Part shown: piece by piece, positions 21,711 through 32,692 of the stretch | Numbering within the stretch: position 1 is the stretch's first letter | Layout of the letters: every line of letters starts with the position of its first letter | DNA from: Eutreptiella sp. 'Long Island Sound 2002' | Taxonomy: Eukaryota > Euglenozoa > Euglenophyceae > Eutreptiales > Eutreptiaceae | DNA: 64,000 nucleotides | Direction of reading: 5' to 3' | Assembly: GCA_964036045.1 (NCBI GenBank) | Contig: OZ038389.1 | Span: forward strand, 34,724,444 to 34,788,443 | Notes under the pieces: generated by a model | What the model saw: the letters and a program-made list of their open reading frames with translations, nothing else | What the model was told of the DNA's origin: nothing | Databases searched by the model: none | Translations under genes and position numbers: made by a program

Positions 21711-22240
21711 GCTATATTTCCCGAACTGCTGAAGGGACCAGGGTGGGAACTACTGATTGCTACCTCCACAGACCTCCGCATTGGAGGCAGCTCGAGTCCC
21801 ATTGAGTGGCTGACCGGCCAGCCGACGTTGCCCCCTCCCCCCCCCTCTGGAATCCCAAAAGTTTTGGGACACGGTTGGGTGTCGAACGGGCGCCCCCTTC
21901 GGCCCCCATCACACAACTAGGGGGGGGGGGTCCGGAGAGACGGGGGGGGGGTTGTCTAGATTCGAACAGGCTAGCCCCCCTCAAGTGGCCTTTGCTCAAC
22001 CAGTGACAATGTCCGGCAGGGGTGTCGAGGACCATGGCAACGGGTTGCAGAAGAAGCAGCAAAATTGTGCCTTCATGCCCGACCGGATCAGTGAGCGCTA
22101 CGGGTCCACTTAGCTCTTTGGTTTGGGACTCAAATACACAACCGACCCGGCACAGGCAACCCTGTGCTTTGCAACATAGCACGCACCGTTGGTGTATTTC
22201 ATGTCCTACAGCCGCTAGCCACTATACATCCGTTTTACAC
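21709..22240 (+). repeat. Segmental duplication S, copy 2
   Basis: Direct copy of 19217-19745, fused at its left edge to the satellite array. Confidence 0.8.
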
Positions 22241-22261
22241 CCCGGGGGTACCCCCCCCCCC

Positions 22262-22515
22262 CCTCTTTAGACCCCCCCTCCCCCCCCGTCCTCCCCTTCC
22301 AATGTTGGAGGCCGGCAGCCACAATTTCTGCTTCGGTGCCTTCGGTGCCAAGAGGATTTAAGCTTCAAAATTTTTGGCCCGCCTTCGGCGGGGACCATAG
22401 GGCGACCCTGGGAGGAGGGGGGTCCCAGCCAACCCCCCCTTTCTGATACATGCCTGCCCCCCCCCCCCCCCGCTCCTCCTCTAATTCCGGCTCAGGGCTG
22501 ACCAGGACTGACCCA
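22262..22515 (+). repeat. Family F module, left arm of a large inverted repeat
   Basis: Contains CCTTCCAATGTTGGAGGCC, TTGGCCCGCCTTCGGCGGGG and CTAATTCCGGCTCAGGGCTG. The reverse complement lies at 23365-23628, giving arms of about 250 bp around an 850-bp centre. A third, partial copy is at 56795-56900. Confidence 0.75.
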
Positions 22516-22904
22516 GAAACATTTTTGCAGCGCCTTGGGTGGCAGGCAGAGTATATGCCCCCGAAGTCTCCTCTCAAATTGACAACGATCAGAGGGGGGG
22601 GGGGGGTTAGGAGGCACCCCCCCTCCTCCTCTCTTCGAATACATCGTGAGGTAAGATGGTCCTGCACCCCTGCAGACAGGGGCTGCGGTCCGTCTTTGTG
22701 CGTGTAGCCCAAGGCCGTTAGGCTTGCTATGGCCACACTTGTGAAGGGTCATTCAGTCCCGATTCTCAGATGTGCACGGGGGTGGGGGGGCAAAACATTT
22801 TGCGGTATGATCGTTTTTTGTCATCCCCTCCCAAAGGCCCGAAAGAAGATACGCACCGCCCCCCCCCCCCCCCCCAATGCATAAAAAAGGGGGTGAAGTA
22901 TCAC

Positions 22905-23045
22905 AAGTACCACAAAAAAAGAAAACAAAAGCGGTATTTTCGCAATCAGCGCGTCGAGGGTGTTCAGAACAGTCATCATTTCGTTTTCGTACCGTTGGTG
23001 CCAAAACAAAAGAATGGGCCATTTTCAACACCGAAACCCCTGACA
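22905..23045 (+). repeat. Family G module
   Basis: Carries CGCGTCGAGGGTGTTCAGAA, CATTTCGTTTTCGTACC and AATGGGCCATTTTCAA. A diverged reverse-complement copy is at 36655-36770. Confidence 0.5.
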
Positions 23046-23364
23046 AACCCAAGGCCCTCCGCACAGTCCCCGGACTTCTCCCGCGGATGTTGATACACGC
23101 CACCACCGGGCCACAGCGCTCCACCGAAGGAATGTGTTGGTGCATCCAGTTCCTGTGCGACGCACGAGGCCAATACCTGCGACCCCATCACCCGCATCGG
23201 GGGGCGCTGGAGGCCGCCTCCCCGCCGCCACAGGATGCGGTTGAGTCGCCGTCGCTTACCGCTCAGCCGCCTTTGAGCGTTGGCGCGTCATTGGTCCCCA
23301 ACCATTGCCCCCCCCCCCCCCCCCCCCTCCACGGTGACCCCTTCTCCCACCACCAGTAGCCACG

Positions 23365-23628
23365 CGGTCAGTCCTGGTCAGCCCTGAGCCGGAATTAGAG
23401 GAGGAGCGGGGGGGGGGGGGGGAGGCATGTATCAGAAAGGGGGGGGTGGGGGTTGGCTGGGACCCCCCTCCTCCCAGGGTCCCCCTATGGTCTCTGCCAA
23501 AGGCGGGCCAAATGTTTTGAAGCGTAAATCCTCTTGGCACCGAAGGCGCCGAAGCTAAATTTTGGCTGTCGGCCTCCAACATTGGAAGGGGAGGACGGGG
23601 GGGGTCTAAAGAAGGGGGGGGGGGGGGT
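23365..23628 (-). repeat. Family F module, right arm of the inverted repeat
   Basis: Reverse complement of 22262-22515, bounded on both sides by G-runs. Confidence 0.75.
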
Positions 23629-24055
23629 ACCCCCCACTCCTCCTGCGGTGTACGGCCGTTCTAATACATCCTCCGGGGGGGGGTCCTTCTACGGTTGTCA
23701 GGCGGTCTAATACACGCTTGATCTGACCCCCTCAATCCAGCATCAGCCATTCCAAGACAAAAGTCTCCCGCCCGTCAATTGGTCGACTGCTTTGAACTGT
23801 GCCTGTGTAGGGGGAGCAGGATCAGGGGACATCAGCCAAGCCCTTCCCCCACCACCAGCAGCCGCTTGACTGACTGCGCTTGACGATCGCTGTCCCCCTC
23901 AAACACAACCCTGAGCCCCTGGAAAGGCTTGACCGGGATGTATGCAGTGCCCCCCCTCCTCGCAAGGGGCCGATTCTGTGGGTGGGTGGGGGGGTGGCTT
24001 GTGCTGTCGCTGGGGGGCCTGAGGGGTCCGTGATGCCCTTCTCCCGCATGCCCCC

Positions 24056-24195
24056 CCCCCCCCCCCCACCCAAAAGTGACACAACCAAAACACGTTCGGG
24101 CCCACAGAGGGTCAGAATGAGCGGTGGCGAGAGGCCAATAGGCGCCGCCAAAGGCAAACAACCGAATACCGAGGCCTTGTGCCAACCCCCCCCCC
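24056..24195 (-). repeat. Family D module bounded by C-runs
   Basis: A complete module of about 120 bp between two poly-C runs. It starts GTGACACAACCAAAACACG and ends GAGGCCTTGTGCCAA. Its ends form a short imperfect terminal inverted repeat (TTGRCACAA). Confidence 0.7.
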
Positions 24196-24369
24196 CAAAA
24201 GTGGTGAAGCAGCAGGTGCTGCCGCCCCTCGCCCCCTCCCTGCGATTGGTCCAGGATACATTCCCGATGATGATCTCCTCGCGTCCTTCCGGATGCACCG
24301 CCGCAGTCTCCCTCTCCTCCGGCCTCCTGAAGTGGTGGCGCAGGCTCACGATGAACGACGTCCTGTCGG

Positions 24370-24485
24370 ATATGTACGGCTACTGCACCGCTGGTGGAGA
24401 CGCGCACGGGCGTCAGCTGGCAGACCCACACGTGCTGCAACTCGGAGGACTACTGCGATGTGACCTGCACGCGGCAGTCGGCTAT
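24370..24485 (+). CDS. Candidate Cys-rich exon (three-finger/Ly6-like)
   Basis: One frame encodes a Cys-rich stretch ending in HTCCNSEDYCDVTC, preceded by a C-x2-C pair. The CC..xDxC spacing recalls Ly6/uPAR or activin-receptor ectodomains. An AG dinucleotide at about 24335 could be an acceptor, but exon limits are not clear. It could be an upstream exon of the giant extracellular gene. It could also be chance, because other frames are open too. Confidence 0.25.
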
Positions 24486-24547
24486 ACCACGTATGCCTCC
24501 CCCACAGCACAGCACTCTATCCCCCCCCCCCCTCCCCCCGTCAACCC

Positions 24548-24956
24548 CAGGGCTGTCCTTAAGAAGCCAGATTTTTTTATTATTAAGGACAGCCCCCAGG
24601 GACCACCAACCACCAACCGCCAACCGCCTCCAACCGCCAACCGCCAACCGCCAACCGCCTCCAACCACCAACTGCCAACCACCAACTGCCAACCACCAAC
24701 TGCCAACCACCAACCGCCAACCGCCTCCAACCACCAACTGCCAACCACCAACCGCCAACCGCCTCCAACCACCAACTGCCAACCACCAACCGCCAACCAC
24801 CAGCTGCCAACCGCCACCAACCACCAACCGCCAACCGTCAACCGCCAACCTTTGTAGTAGACAAGGTCCCATGATCAGGAAGCAGAGAGCGTCCCCGTGA
24901 ACGTTCGTTTCTGTTGGCGTTCCGAAGCTTTCCGATTCCCCTTGCGGACAGCCCTG
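24548..24956 (+). mobile_element. hAT-like MITE, family A, copy 1
   Basis: Begins CAGGGCTGTCC and ends GGACAGCCCTG (11-bp perfect inverted termini). An internal hairpin near the left end pairs GGGCTGTCCTTAA with TTAAGGACAGCCC. A variable (CCAACCGCCAA)n minisatellite and the conserved 3' block GTTCGTTTCTGTTGGCGTTC follow. No matching target duplication is seen at this copy. Confidence 0.75.
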
Positions 24957-25214
24957 CTCAGCGCCGTGTTCCACGAGGGGACAAGCTGCACAACGAAATG
25001 TGGGGGGGGCTGATCTTGATTTCTGGTGGGAGCAGCACAGCACATCCTCCGCCATGTGCCCCTTGCCCCTCCCAAGTGCATGGGGTAGTCATGGGGTAGA
25101 TAGCCCGTTGCATGTGATGGGACCCCCTGGGGCATCGGCGATCTGTGATTGTGTTGTAGGGCACAGCCCGCCTTTGTCATGTGTGAAGGCGAAAGATCAG
25201 GGTCAAGGCCATGG

Positions 25215-25590
25215 AGTGAAAAGGAGGGCTGGCTCATACACAGGACTATTCTATCCTAGTCTTGAGGCAATAGAATGGATGATGGGCATGGAACCAGGTT
25301 TGAACAATTATCGACCGAATAATACCTTCCGCTCACCTTTACCAAACACCAGAGATGAGCCCAGCAGACGACGTGTGAAATGCAAAGTGTGCAAACGATC
25401 AGGCTCATACACAGTCCTATTCTATCCTAGTCTGGGGGAAATAGAAAGGATGATGGGCATGGGGACAGTTTTGAACAATGACCGACCGAATCTTACCTTC
25501 GTCTCACCTTTATCACACACCAGAGATGAGCCCGGCAGACGACGTGTGAAATGCAAAGTGTGCAAAAGATCAGGCTCAAAGCCATGGGGT
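25215..25590 (+). repeat. Tandem duplication with units of about 180 bp
   Basis: Two and a bit copies of a unit starting GGCTCATACACAGGACTATT and ending GACGACGTGTGAAATGCAAA. The ORF spanning them is only the repeat read through. Confidence 0.8.
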
Positions 25591-26369
25591 GGAAAGGAGG
25601 TCTGGCCCATACACGTCCTAGTCTTGAGGCACTAGACCGCCGTGCTCAGAGGGTGGGTGGGCCCTGAGGGTGGATGGGCCTACAGGAGGGTGGTCCCGCC
25701 CCACGAACACCCGTTTCATGTCCTCCACCCCCCCCCCCCGGCCCCCCTACCTCAAGGCAACATTCGGTGCTGATCCGGTTTGTGCTGCGAGAGCGGCGAG
25801 GCAAAACACTTTGAGGGTGCGGCCCGCGCGGTGCGCGCGGTGCACACAGTGCACCGGGGCATGTGTATACGGCCGCATCCCTGAGCCCCGATGCGCATGA
25901 GGCACTGCAAGTTGTCACGCCGCTCCGCTTCAAGACCCGGGGCCCGCGGGGGACTTGAAGACGGTGCGCGGGCGGCACCCTCTTTGCGGTTGCAGAACAT
26001 GCGATGAATTGAACTGAGTGAGTCCGGCATGAGGTTGGGATCATGCGGGTAATCTCACAATCTGACGTCACGGCCGGTGACCGGTGACCGTTCCTCCGGG
26101 GGGTTGGGGGGGGGGGGCGTCGCACGTTCTGGGGTGACTCTTCACGGGGGATTCGTGATTGCGGTGCCATTGAGAAGTGCTGAACTGCGTACATCTGACA
26201 TGAGGTCAGGATCGTGCGGGTTATCTCAAAACCTGACGCCATGGCCCCTCACATGCACGCCCCTCTGACGCACCCAGCGGTCCCCAAACCCTCGACAGAC
26301 CCCCGCTGCCTCCGCCCCACACCCCCATCGGCTGTGCCCCCGGTGGTCGCCCGCACCCGCCCGCCGCAG

Positions 26370-26954
26370 CGCACGAGTTCCACTTCCGCGTGAACGGCAC
26401 GGACCGGGTCCCCATCCCCAAGGGCCTCCTCGACCTCAGCGCCGGGGCCCCGCGCCTCGACCTCACGGATCAGCGGTACCTGGACATCCCCGGCGCCTAC
26501 TTCCCCTGGTCCACCGGGGACTTCTCCCTCACCGCCACCGTCACCCCCAAGGCCTCCGGCCGCATCGCCCCCGAGGGCGTGGGCTCCGGGACGCTGTTCG
26601 CGAAGGTCTCGAACCCCCTCGGGCCCTACGAGGGCCCCGCCGTGTTCCTGTACGACGACGGCTCCATCCGCTTCCGCCTCGCCAAGACCTACGAGTGCGG
26701 GGAGGACAACTTCGCGGCCGTGCCCGGCGGCTGGCGGGCCGACGTCCCGGTGCGGCTCCTGTTCGTCCGGGCGTCGCGCGTGCTTTGGACGTTCGCGGAC
26801 GGCGCGCAGATCGCGCGGAAGGCCCTGACGCGGCCCTGCGACGTCAGCGGCGCGTGGGACGCGCCGCTGCGCATCGGCGGGCACCACATCCACCCGACCA
26901 CCGAGTCCCTCAGCTGCTTCGTGCACGACCTGGGGAGCTTCGACTACGCCGTCG
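26370..26954 (+). CDS. Giant gene exon: LamG-like domain
   Basis: Acceptor CCGCCGCAG precedes 26370 and the donor GTGTGC begins at 26955. The exon is in phase 1 at both ends. It encodes about 195 residues with a concanavalin-A/LamG-like pattern: an N-terminal beta-strand segment (EFHFRVNGTDRVPIP), Y-L-D-I-P, a DFSLTATVTP strand, TLFAKVSN, a VFLYDDGSIRF strand, then VPVRLLFVR, WTFADG and PLRIGG. One Cys pair is plausible (TYECGED and RPCDVS). GC content and third-position bias are extreme, as in all exons of this gene. It is the most upstream exon I can join by phase. Confidence 0.65.
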
Positions 26955-27017
26955 GTGTGCGGGGGCGTGGGACGCCGGAGGGACGGGGCGGGTCAGGCAC
27001 ACGGATCCAGCCATGGG

Positions 27018-27203
27018 GACCAACAGAGACGAACGTTCACGGGGACGGGACGTTCTCTATTTCAAAAGTTGGCGGTTGACGGTTGGTGGTTGGCGGTTGG
27101 TGGTTGGTAGTTGGCGGTTGGCAGCGGTAGGCGGTTGGTGGTTGGCGGCGGTTGGCGGTTGGTGGTTGGTGGTTGGTGGTTCCTAGGGGCTGGCCTTAAG
27201 GAC
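27018..27203 (-). mobile_element. hAT-like MITE, family A, reverse partial copy
   Basis: Reads GAACGTTCACGGGGACG, then a (GGTTGGCGGTTGG)n minisatellite and GGGGCTGGCCTTAAGG, the reverse of family A. It lies in the intron directly after the LamG-like exon. Confidence 0.65.
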
Positions 27204-27454
27204 ACAGATCAAGCCCACGGGCACCCATGGGGCAAAACGGACACAAAACATTCCCAACCACTCAGAATGGGTGTTAGGGACATCAATCAGACCTGAAAAG
27301 CACAGAAATACCCTCAGGGACGCGGATCAGTTGTGGGCCTCGTGTGTAGAGGCTCCAGCCTGAGGCAGGAGGTGCCAGGGCCGCGTGTGCAGGGCTTGCG
27401 GGGGGGGGGGGGGCGGGTTTGGGGGGCCCTTTTTGGAGTGGGGCTGAGCATGGA

Positions 27455-27612
27455 AGTAGTAGAAGGGCCGGACACCAGAGGAGTAGGGGGGGTTACCCCC
27501 CCCTCCTCCCCCCCTTGAAGACCAAAGTGACCATCGTGGGAAACAACGAGATTTACAATCGGGAAAATCTGGTCGGGCCATTTTTGGTACACAAATTTTT
27601 GGGTCTCAGCCC
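27455..27612 (+). repeat. Composite module E/H bounded by G- and C-runs
   Basis: AGTAGTAGAAGGGCCGGACACC, a G-run/TTACC/C-run junction, then GACCAAAGTGACCATCGTGG through TTTTTGGTACACAAATTTTT and another C-run. The same order recurs at 45238-45440, where a fragment of family C has been inserted between E and H. Confidence 0.6.
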
Positions 27613-27815
27613 CCCTCCCCCCCTCCACCCCCCCTTCTATTGCATCCGTCAGCCCTGAAGGGGGGCGTGAAGGGCCTGCGTGGGCGTCTGAAGCGCCGGT
27701 TGGTGGGCAGGGCCAATGGGTGGAGCTGATGGGCCTGCGTCTGCTGGCAACGGGGCATCACTGTCCCCGACCCTGCCAAACGATGATGTGCATATAGGTA
27801 TGGTATATGCCAACT

Positions 27816-27990
27816 CTGCCCCCCCCCCCTGCCTGGGTAGTCAAACAGGACAAGTCATCCAGAGCGTCCCTTGACACAACCAAAACACGTTCGGACCCAC
27901 AGAGGGTCAGAATGAGCAGTAGCGAGAGGCCAATAGGCGCCGCCAAAGACAAGCAACCTGATACTGAAGCCTTGTGCCAAACCCCCCCCC
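27816..27990 (-). repeat. Family D module bounded by C-runs
   Basis: Longer version of the module at 24056. It adds GACAAGTCATCCAGAGCGTC at one end and finishes GAAGCCTTGTGCCAAA before a C-run. Confidence 0.7.
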
Positions 27991-28222
27991 CCTCCCTCTG
28001 GATCCGGCGGAGGCCTGGCTTGAACGTGAACAGCACACACCCGTGACCCGGACAGTGACTAAGAGCTCCATATCGGCTGCAACAGAGAGCTCCGGGTGAG
28101 GAACTGGTGAGGGGCACCTGGCGCGGGGTGGGAGTCCTGCGTCCCAACCGTGGATGCCCATGCCTGTTTGCTGGGAGGGCCCCCAGGAGCACTTTGGAAC
28201 ATACCTCTCCGGCCCGGGGGCA

Positions 28223-28433
28223 AGGATGCATTAGAAGGGACGGCACCTCGGAGGCAGCCCCACAGGCGATTAGACCGGCGTACGGAGGAGGTTGCAAAAG
28301 CGGTTGGGGGCGGTTACTGTCGGCCACAAGTGGCACTTAGCGTCAGGAAGACAGTGGCTGGGCATCGGCTGGGCGCCCTTGGGGGGGGGGGGGTACCTCC
28401 CCCCCCTTGTGATGCATCCCTGGGGGGGGGGGG
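28223..28433 (+). mobile_element. hAT-like MITE, family B, copy 1
   Basis: Starts AGGATGCATTAGAAGGG and ends TGATGCATCCCTG. It carries the GGTTGGGGGCGGTTACTGTC core and a G-run/TACC/C-run junction. The flanks are G-rich, so a target duplication cannot be read cleanly. Confidence 0.7.
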
Positions 28434-29045
28434 GGTCATATACGGCGCAACAGGAACTAAGCTGTGTAGAGGAGACACAGAGGGTCTCCCATGTTCGTGC
28501 CTGCCACCCCAACAGCCACGGTGGGGTAACAGGCATAACCTGGTCCCTCCTCCTCCTCCTCCTCCCCCCCTCCCCTGAGGCTAAGAATAGGTCTGGCATG
28601 GGTGCCATGGTGGGGCGGGGCAGGGGGAGGGGGGGGGCTTTGTGAGAAGGACCTCTGTCACCCTCCCCCGTTCTGCGGAGCAATTTCCGTCGGTTTGTGG
28701 GCACTCCCTTTGGGCTCCCCGAGACTTCAATGCGCAGGCCCGAGGGAGCTCGGCAGCAACAGTCATGCGGACGTGGCACAAGAGCGCAGACTTGCCACTG
28801 GCGTCCGCCAGGTCACACGTGACCAGATGGAGCCGGGTCCTACCGAGGTGGACACGGGACGTATCTGCTTCCTACTGAGCTCAGGGGGCGACATGAGCAG
28901 ATAGTACAGAGTGGCACATGAAAGTCAGTTTCCCTGCCGGACCCTAGTGGCATGTCTGCAAGAGCGTCCAGACAGACGATCGGACCCCTTTCTGCCTGCC
29001 ACCGCTCGCGATGACCGCCCCGGTTCTCGCTCCCTGTCTCCCCAG

Positions 29046-29602
29046 CGCCGACTCCGACGGGCACCCCCACCCCAACGGCCACGACGCTGCCCACCGCCTC
29101 CAGCACCCGATCCGCCACGCCCTCCGCCTCGGGCACCGTGTCGCCCACGGCCTCGCCCACGACAACCGCCTCGCTCTCGGTCTTCCCCGCGGCGGTGCGC
29201 ATCGCCGGTGTCCCCCAGCCGCACCCCACCGACACGCCCCTGCGCCTCACCGCGGCCCTAAAGGACATCGACGGGGACGTCCTGGGCTGCCCAGGCGAGA
29301 CCTGGGCGCCGTCGGGCTGGGCCATCCAGTGGACCCTCGCAGGCCCGGAGGGTAATGCGGTCCCCCTCGGCTCCGGTTCACTGGTGGCACACCTTGACAC
29401 ATTCCCTTCATCGCTGTTCACCGTCACCATCACCGCCAGGAATCTCTCCGCCGGCATCGCGGTGCAGGACTCCATCCGGGTCCAACCCAACCACCCGCCC
29501 ATGTTCAATGCCTCCGTCGCGGCCGTCTCCGTTGCTGCCACGGGCTCTTCGGTCGTGGCGGACGACACGGTGATCACGCTGTCCACCCCCGCCGCCGCGT
29601 GG
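29046..29602 (+). CDS. Giant gene exon: Ser/Thr/Pro-rich stalk and beta-sandwich domain
   Basis: Acceptor CTGTCTCCCCAG precedes and donor GTACCT follows. The exon enters in phase 1 and leaves in phase 0. The first 45 or so residues are almost only Thr, Pro, Ser, Ala and Gly (PTPTGTPTPT and similar), a mucin-like stalk likely to be O-glycosylated. About 140 residues with alternating hydrophobic strands follow (IRIAG-like start, a DIDGDVLGC loop, WAIQWTLAGPEG, FTVTITARNLS, SIRVQPNHPP). They resemble a PKD/REJ-type immunoglobulin-like fold. The assignment to PKD/REJ is a guess from pattern; the mucin-like stalk is clear. Confidence 0.6.
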
Positions 29603-29858
29603 GTACCTTCGCTGGAGTCAGGCTATCCCCTGGTATGGTGTCATCCCCAGGGTTGTGCTGAATGGACGGCCTACGGGACGGGGGGGGCTGGATGGGGTGG
29701 TTATGAGGGCAAAAAGACGTTTGCGTACCTGAAATGGGCCTCCCACTTTGGGCTCTCTATTCAAAATTTCATGTTTCCCCAGAGGAAAGTTTTTTTGGTT
29801 TTGAGTGGGCGGGATGGGTTGGCCTTGGGGGGATCCTCCCCTCCCTTCCCAACACGAA

Positions 29859-29940
29859 GGCAGGATGGTCGAGCGGTCTAAGACGGCAGCTTCAGGTGCT
29901 GTTCTCCTCTGGGGGCGTGGGTTCGAATCCCACTCCTGTC
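29859..29940 (+). tRNA. tRNA-Leu(CAG)
   Basis: 82 nt with all arms. The 7-bp acceptor pairs GGCAGGA with TCCTGTC (one G-U). The D arm is GTC/GAC; the anticodon loop TTCAGGT has anticodon CAG; there is a long variable arm as expected for Leu; and the T arm GTGGG-TTCGAAT-CCCAC is perfect. A-box (TGGTCGAGCGG) and B-box (GGTTCGAATCC) are intact. There is no CCA and no obvious T-run terminator immediately after. It lies in an intron of the giant gene on the same strand. It could be a real gene or the head of a tRNA-derived SINE. Confidence 0.85.
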
Positions 29941-30866
29941 AGACTCCATCTGCATACTTGGCACATAGTGGATCAGCCCCTGGTCATGCCTGGAATTGCC
30001 CACCACGACTACCACCGCCACCACCACCACCATCCCATGACCCCCTCCTCAGCCCGCGCACGCTGGTACATTGCGTCTGCTTTGTAGTCTCCAGGGCGCC
30101 TGGCAGTCACCAGCGGGAACGATGTTTTCCCTCCCTTTGCTGCCCCTTGTGGATCTCGTATCTCATACCAGAGGCTATATCCCATACCCCCCAAAGAGCA
30201 GTGACGCTTGCAAATGAAAGACGCTGACAAGCAGCAGAGTCCGTCGTGGGGGCAATGGATTTTCTAGGACTTTCCATAGAACCCGACAACACTTCAAAAA
30301 GGATCTAGAAATTGCCAGAAACACACAGAAATGGCTGATAACACTTGTAGTTCACAACTGCCCAAAGGTACCCACGGCGCGCACCGCTGCTTCCAAATGC
30401 CAAATGCTCCTCTGCAGTGGATCCCCGGGGCATATCCCCTGGTCCAGTCAGTCCCTTGGGTGCAGATCCCAGATCGCACCGGGGGAGCGGGCAGCAAGCT
30501 TTGCCAGAGACCAACGTTTTTGAGGCACTTTGGCCGATAGCCTCTGGGTCTTGGACCCCGGGTCCCCTGCTCTACAGCGTCAGGGGGGCTAAAGGATTGA
30601 AAGCGTTTTGGTGTGCGGCCACCATGGCTCCATCAAAGGAGATCCGCTCATCCACGGGTTTGATATAGGGAGTGGGAGGGGGCTTTGCCCCTCCGTGCTA
30701 TGTCCAATGCCCGTGGCACACCAACCCTGCCCTAGTCCAATCTTTGGCTTGCCCAAGCTGCACAATGAGGCCACATTGGTTCGGCACCTGTTGGCCCTTG
30801 TTACCCATTACCCTCCTTGTGTCCCGCTTTTGGACTCCAACATGGCATACGGACTACGGATTCGTT

Positions 30867-31222
30867 GTAGCAGGTTGTAGTAGGTTTGTAGCAGGTTTGT
30901 GGCAGGTTTGTAGCACGTTTGTGGCAGGTTTGTAGCACGTTTGTAGCAGGTTTGTAGCAGGTTTGTAGCACGTTTGTAGCAGGTTTGTAGTAGGTTTGTA
31001 GTAGGTTTGTAGCAGGTTTGTAGTAGGTTTGTAGCAGGTTTGTGGCAGGTTTGTGGCAGGTTTGTAGCAGGTTTGTAGCACGTTTGTAGCACGTTTGTAG
31101 CAGGTTTGTAGCACGTTTGTAGCAGGTTTGTAGTAGGTTTGTAGCACGTTTGTAGCAGGTTTGTAGTAGGTTTGTAGCAGGTTTGTGGCAGGTTTGTGGC
31201 AGGTTTGTGGCAGGTTTGTAGC
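30867..31222 (+). repeat. 11-bp minisatellite (TTTGTAGCAGG)n
   Basis: More than 30 units of TTTGTAGCAGG with variants TAGCACG, GGCAGG and TAGTAGG. It lies in an intron. Antisense ORFs reading LLQTCYKPATN are products of the repeat. Confidence 0.95.
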
Positions 31223-31663
31223 AGAATCCAATACGAAGCGCAGGCAGCAAGGGACTGGGGGAGGAAGGGGTCACAATAAAAGGTGATGGGCACTGCTTTG
31301 ATGACACGGTGGATGTGTATCAGGGACGCCGCGGTGTAGAGAAGACGCAGAGAAGACGCCTGGCCACGCAGAGGGTCGAGGAGCTGCTCGCCGCCTCGTA
31401 CCATGTGATGCATTGGGGGCATGGCATACGCATGCAGATAGGGGGGTCAAGGGAAAGGGAAAGGTCCGTGGGGACGCTCAGGCACAGGTGATGGGAAGAG
31501 TGATCGCTGATTCGAAAGGTAGTCTCGTTCTTCGGACGGTGGGCGCGCTGTTGCCCCCCCTCCCCCTTTGCGGTCAGGAATGTAGCATCACGCGGTTGTG
31601 TGCGGGTTGTAGAGGGACAGAGGTCCGGAGGTCACAGCTTCGGAATGTTTCTTTGTCATACCA

Positions 31664-31805
31664 CGGCAGGGCTGTCCTTGAGGACCCCCTTTTTTTTTGT
31701 GCCAAGAACAGCCCTTAAGGACAGCCCCCAAGGACCGCCAACCGCCAACTGCCAACCGCCACCAACCGCCAACCGCCGCCAACCGCCAACCGCCACCAAG
31801 CCGTC
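31664..31805 (+). mobile_element. hAT-like MITE, family A, truncated copy
   Basis: Starts GCAGGGCTGTCCTTGAGG, contains TTAAGGACAGCCCCCAAGG and the CCAACCGCCAA minisatellite, but lacks the 3' block. It ends about 45 bp before the acceptor of the next exon. Confidence 0.65.
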
Positions 31806-31852
31806 CAGTCTCTAAGCCTCCGTCGTCCTGCAGTCTCCCCGTGTTGCCGCAG

Positions 31853-32015
31853 GAGTTCCGCTTCTCCATTCGGGCCGTCGACGGGCTGCTGCTGCCCGTT
31901 CCGGGCCACCCCGAGTTCGGGGCCGCCTCCGCCATCCAGTTCACGGCCGCGTGGCTGCCAGGCCCGAGCCCGGCGGCACAAAACCAGACCTTCGTCGTGT
32001 TCGTCAGCCTGGGGC
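31853..32015 (+). CDS. Giant gene exon: short beta-rich segment
   Basis: Acceptor TGTTGCCGCAG fits phase 0 from the previous exon. The 54 residues start EFRFSIRAVDGLLLPVPG, which resembles the start of the LamG-like exon (EFHFRVNGTDRVPIP) and may mark a repeated domain edge. They end near FVVFVSLG. The donor is ambiguous (GTAGTG at 32016 or GTCAGG nearby). A further Cys-containing exon at about 32081-32166 is possible but unproven. Confidence 0.5.
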
Positions 32016-32597
32016 GTAGTGTCAGGGCCGTTTGAGGGGCCCGACGTCGTGCTGATCCTGCCTCCCGCGTGTGCCCAGCCCTGCGCCCCCGCAGGCGGTG
32101 CTCTGCTGCCGCACATCGCTTGCCTCGTGTGCGGGGGGCCCGTCGCGGCGGAGGTGCTCAACGAGGTCTGTGCCGTGCCCCGCTTTGTGTCCCCAGGACA
32201 CGATCCCGTAGCACAGGGGGGGTCGCAGGGGCTGCAGTCGAAGCGACAAATTGCAGTAACCCCCCTTGCAAAAGCTACGGCCCTGTCCAAGCTACAGCGG
32301 GCATAGGGACCGTATTGATTTGGGACCTGATTTGATTTGGTACAAATGTCGTGCGGCCACATAAGACATGGGTTTGGTGACGAATTTGCCAGTTACATAG
32401 GGCCATGGACACATTTGTTGCCAGTGTTTGCCCACTTGAACCCACATAGCTCTGATTTTGGGGATATTTGTGCACTATATTCCCCTTTCTTGCACCAGCT
32501 CACCATGCAATCTTCTCTTTTTAAACATCTACGGCCCTGCCCAAGCTACAGCAGGCGTAATTTGGGACTTTTGCGTAGCTTTTACAAGGGGGGGGGA

Positions 32598-32692
32598 CCC
32601 GACCCGGCACAACATGCGAAGGGAAGAACGGGTGACTGTCCAGGGCCCCGTAAAGAAACAACAACCCGACGGAATGTCACACGGGGGGTAAA
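32598..32692 (+). mobile_element. Family C retroelement-like 3' fragment
   Basis: Starts after a G-run with ACCCGACC and CAACATGCGAAGGGAAGAAC, and ends GACGGAATGTCACACGGGG. It is the last 95 bp of family C, 5'-truncated, with its 3' end at a G-run. Confidence 0.7.

Noticed and set aside
30801-31422. Minus-strand LLQTCYKPATN ORFs
   Set aside because: Reading of an 11-bp minisatellite.
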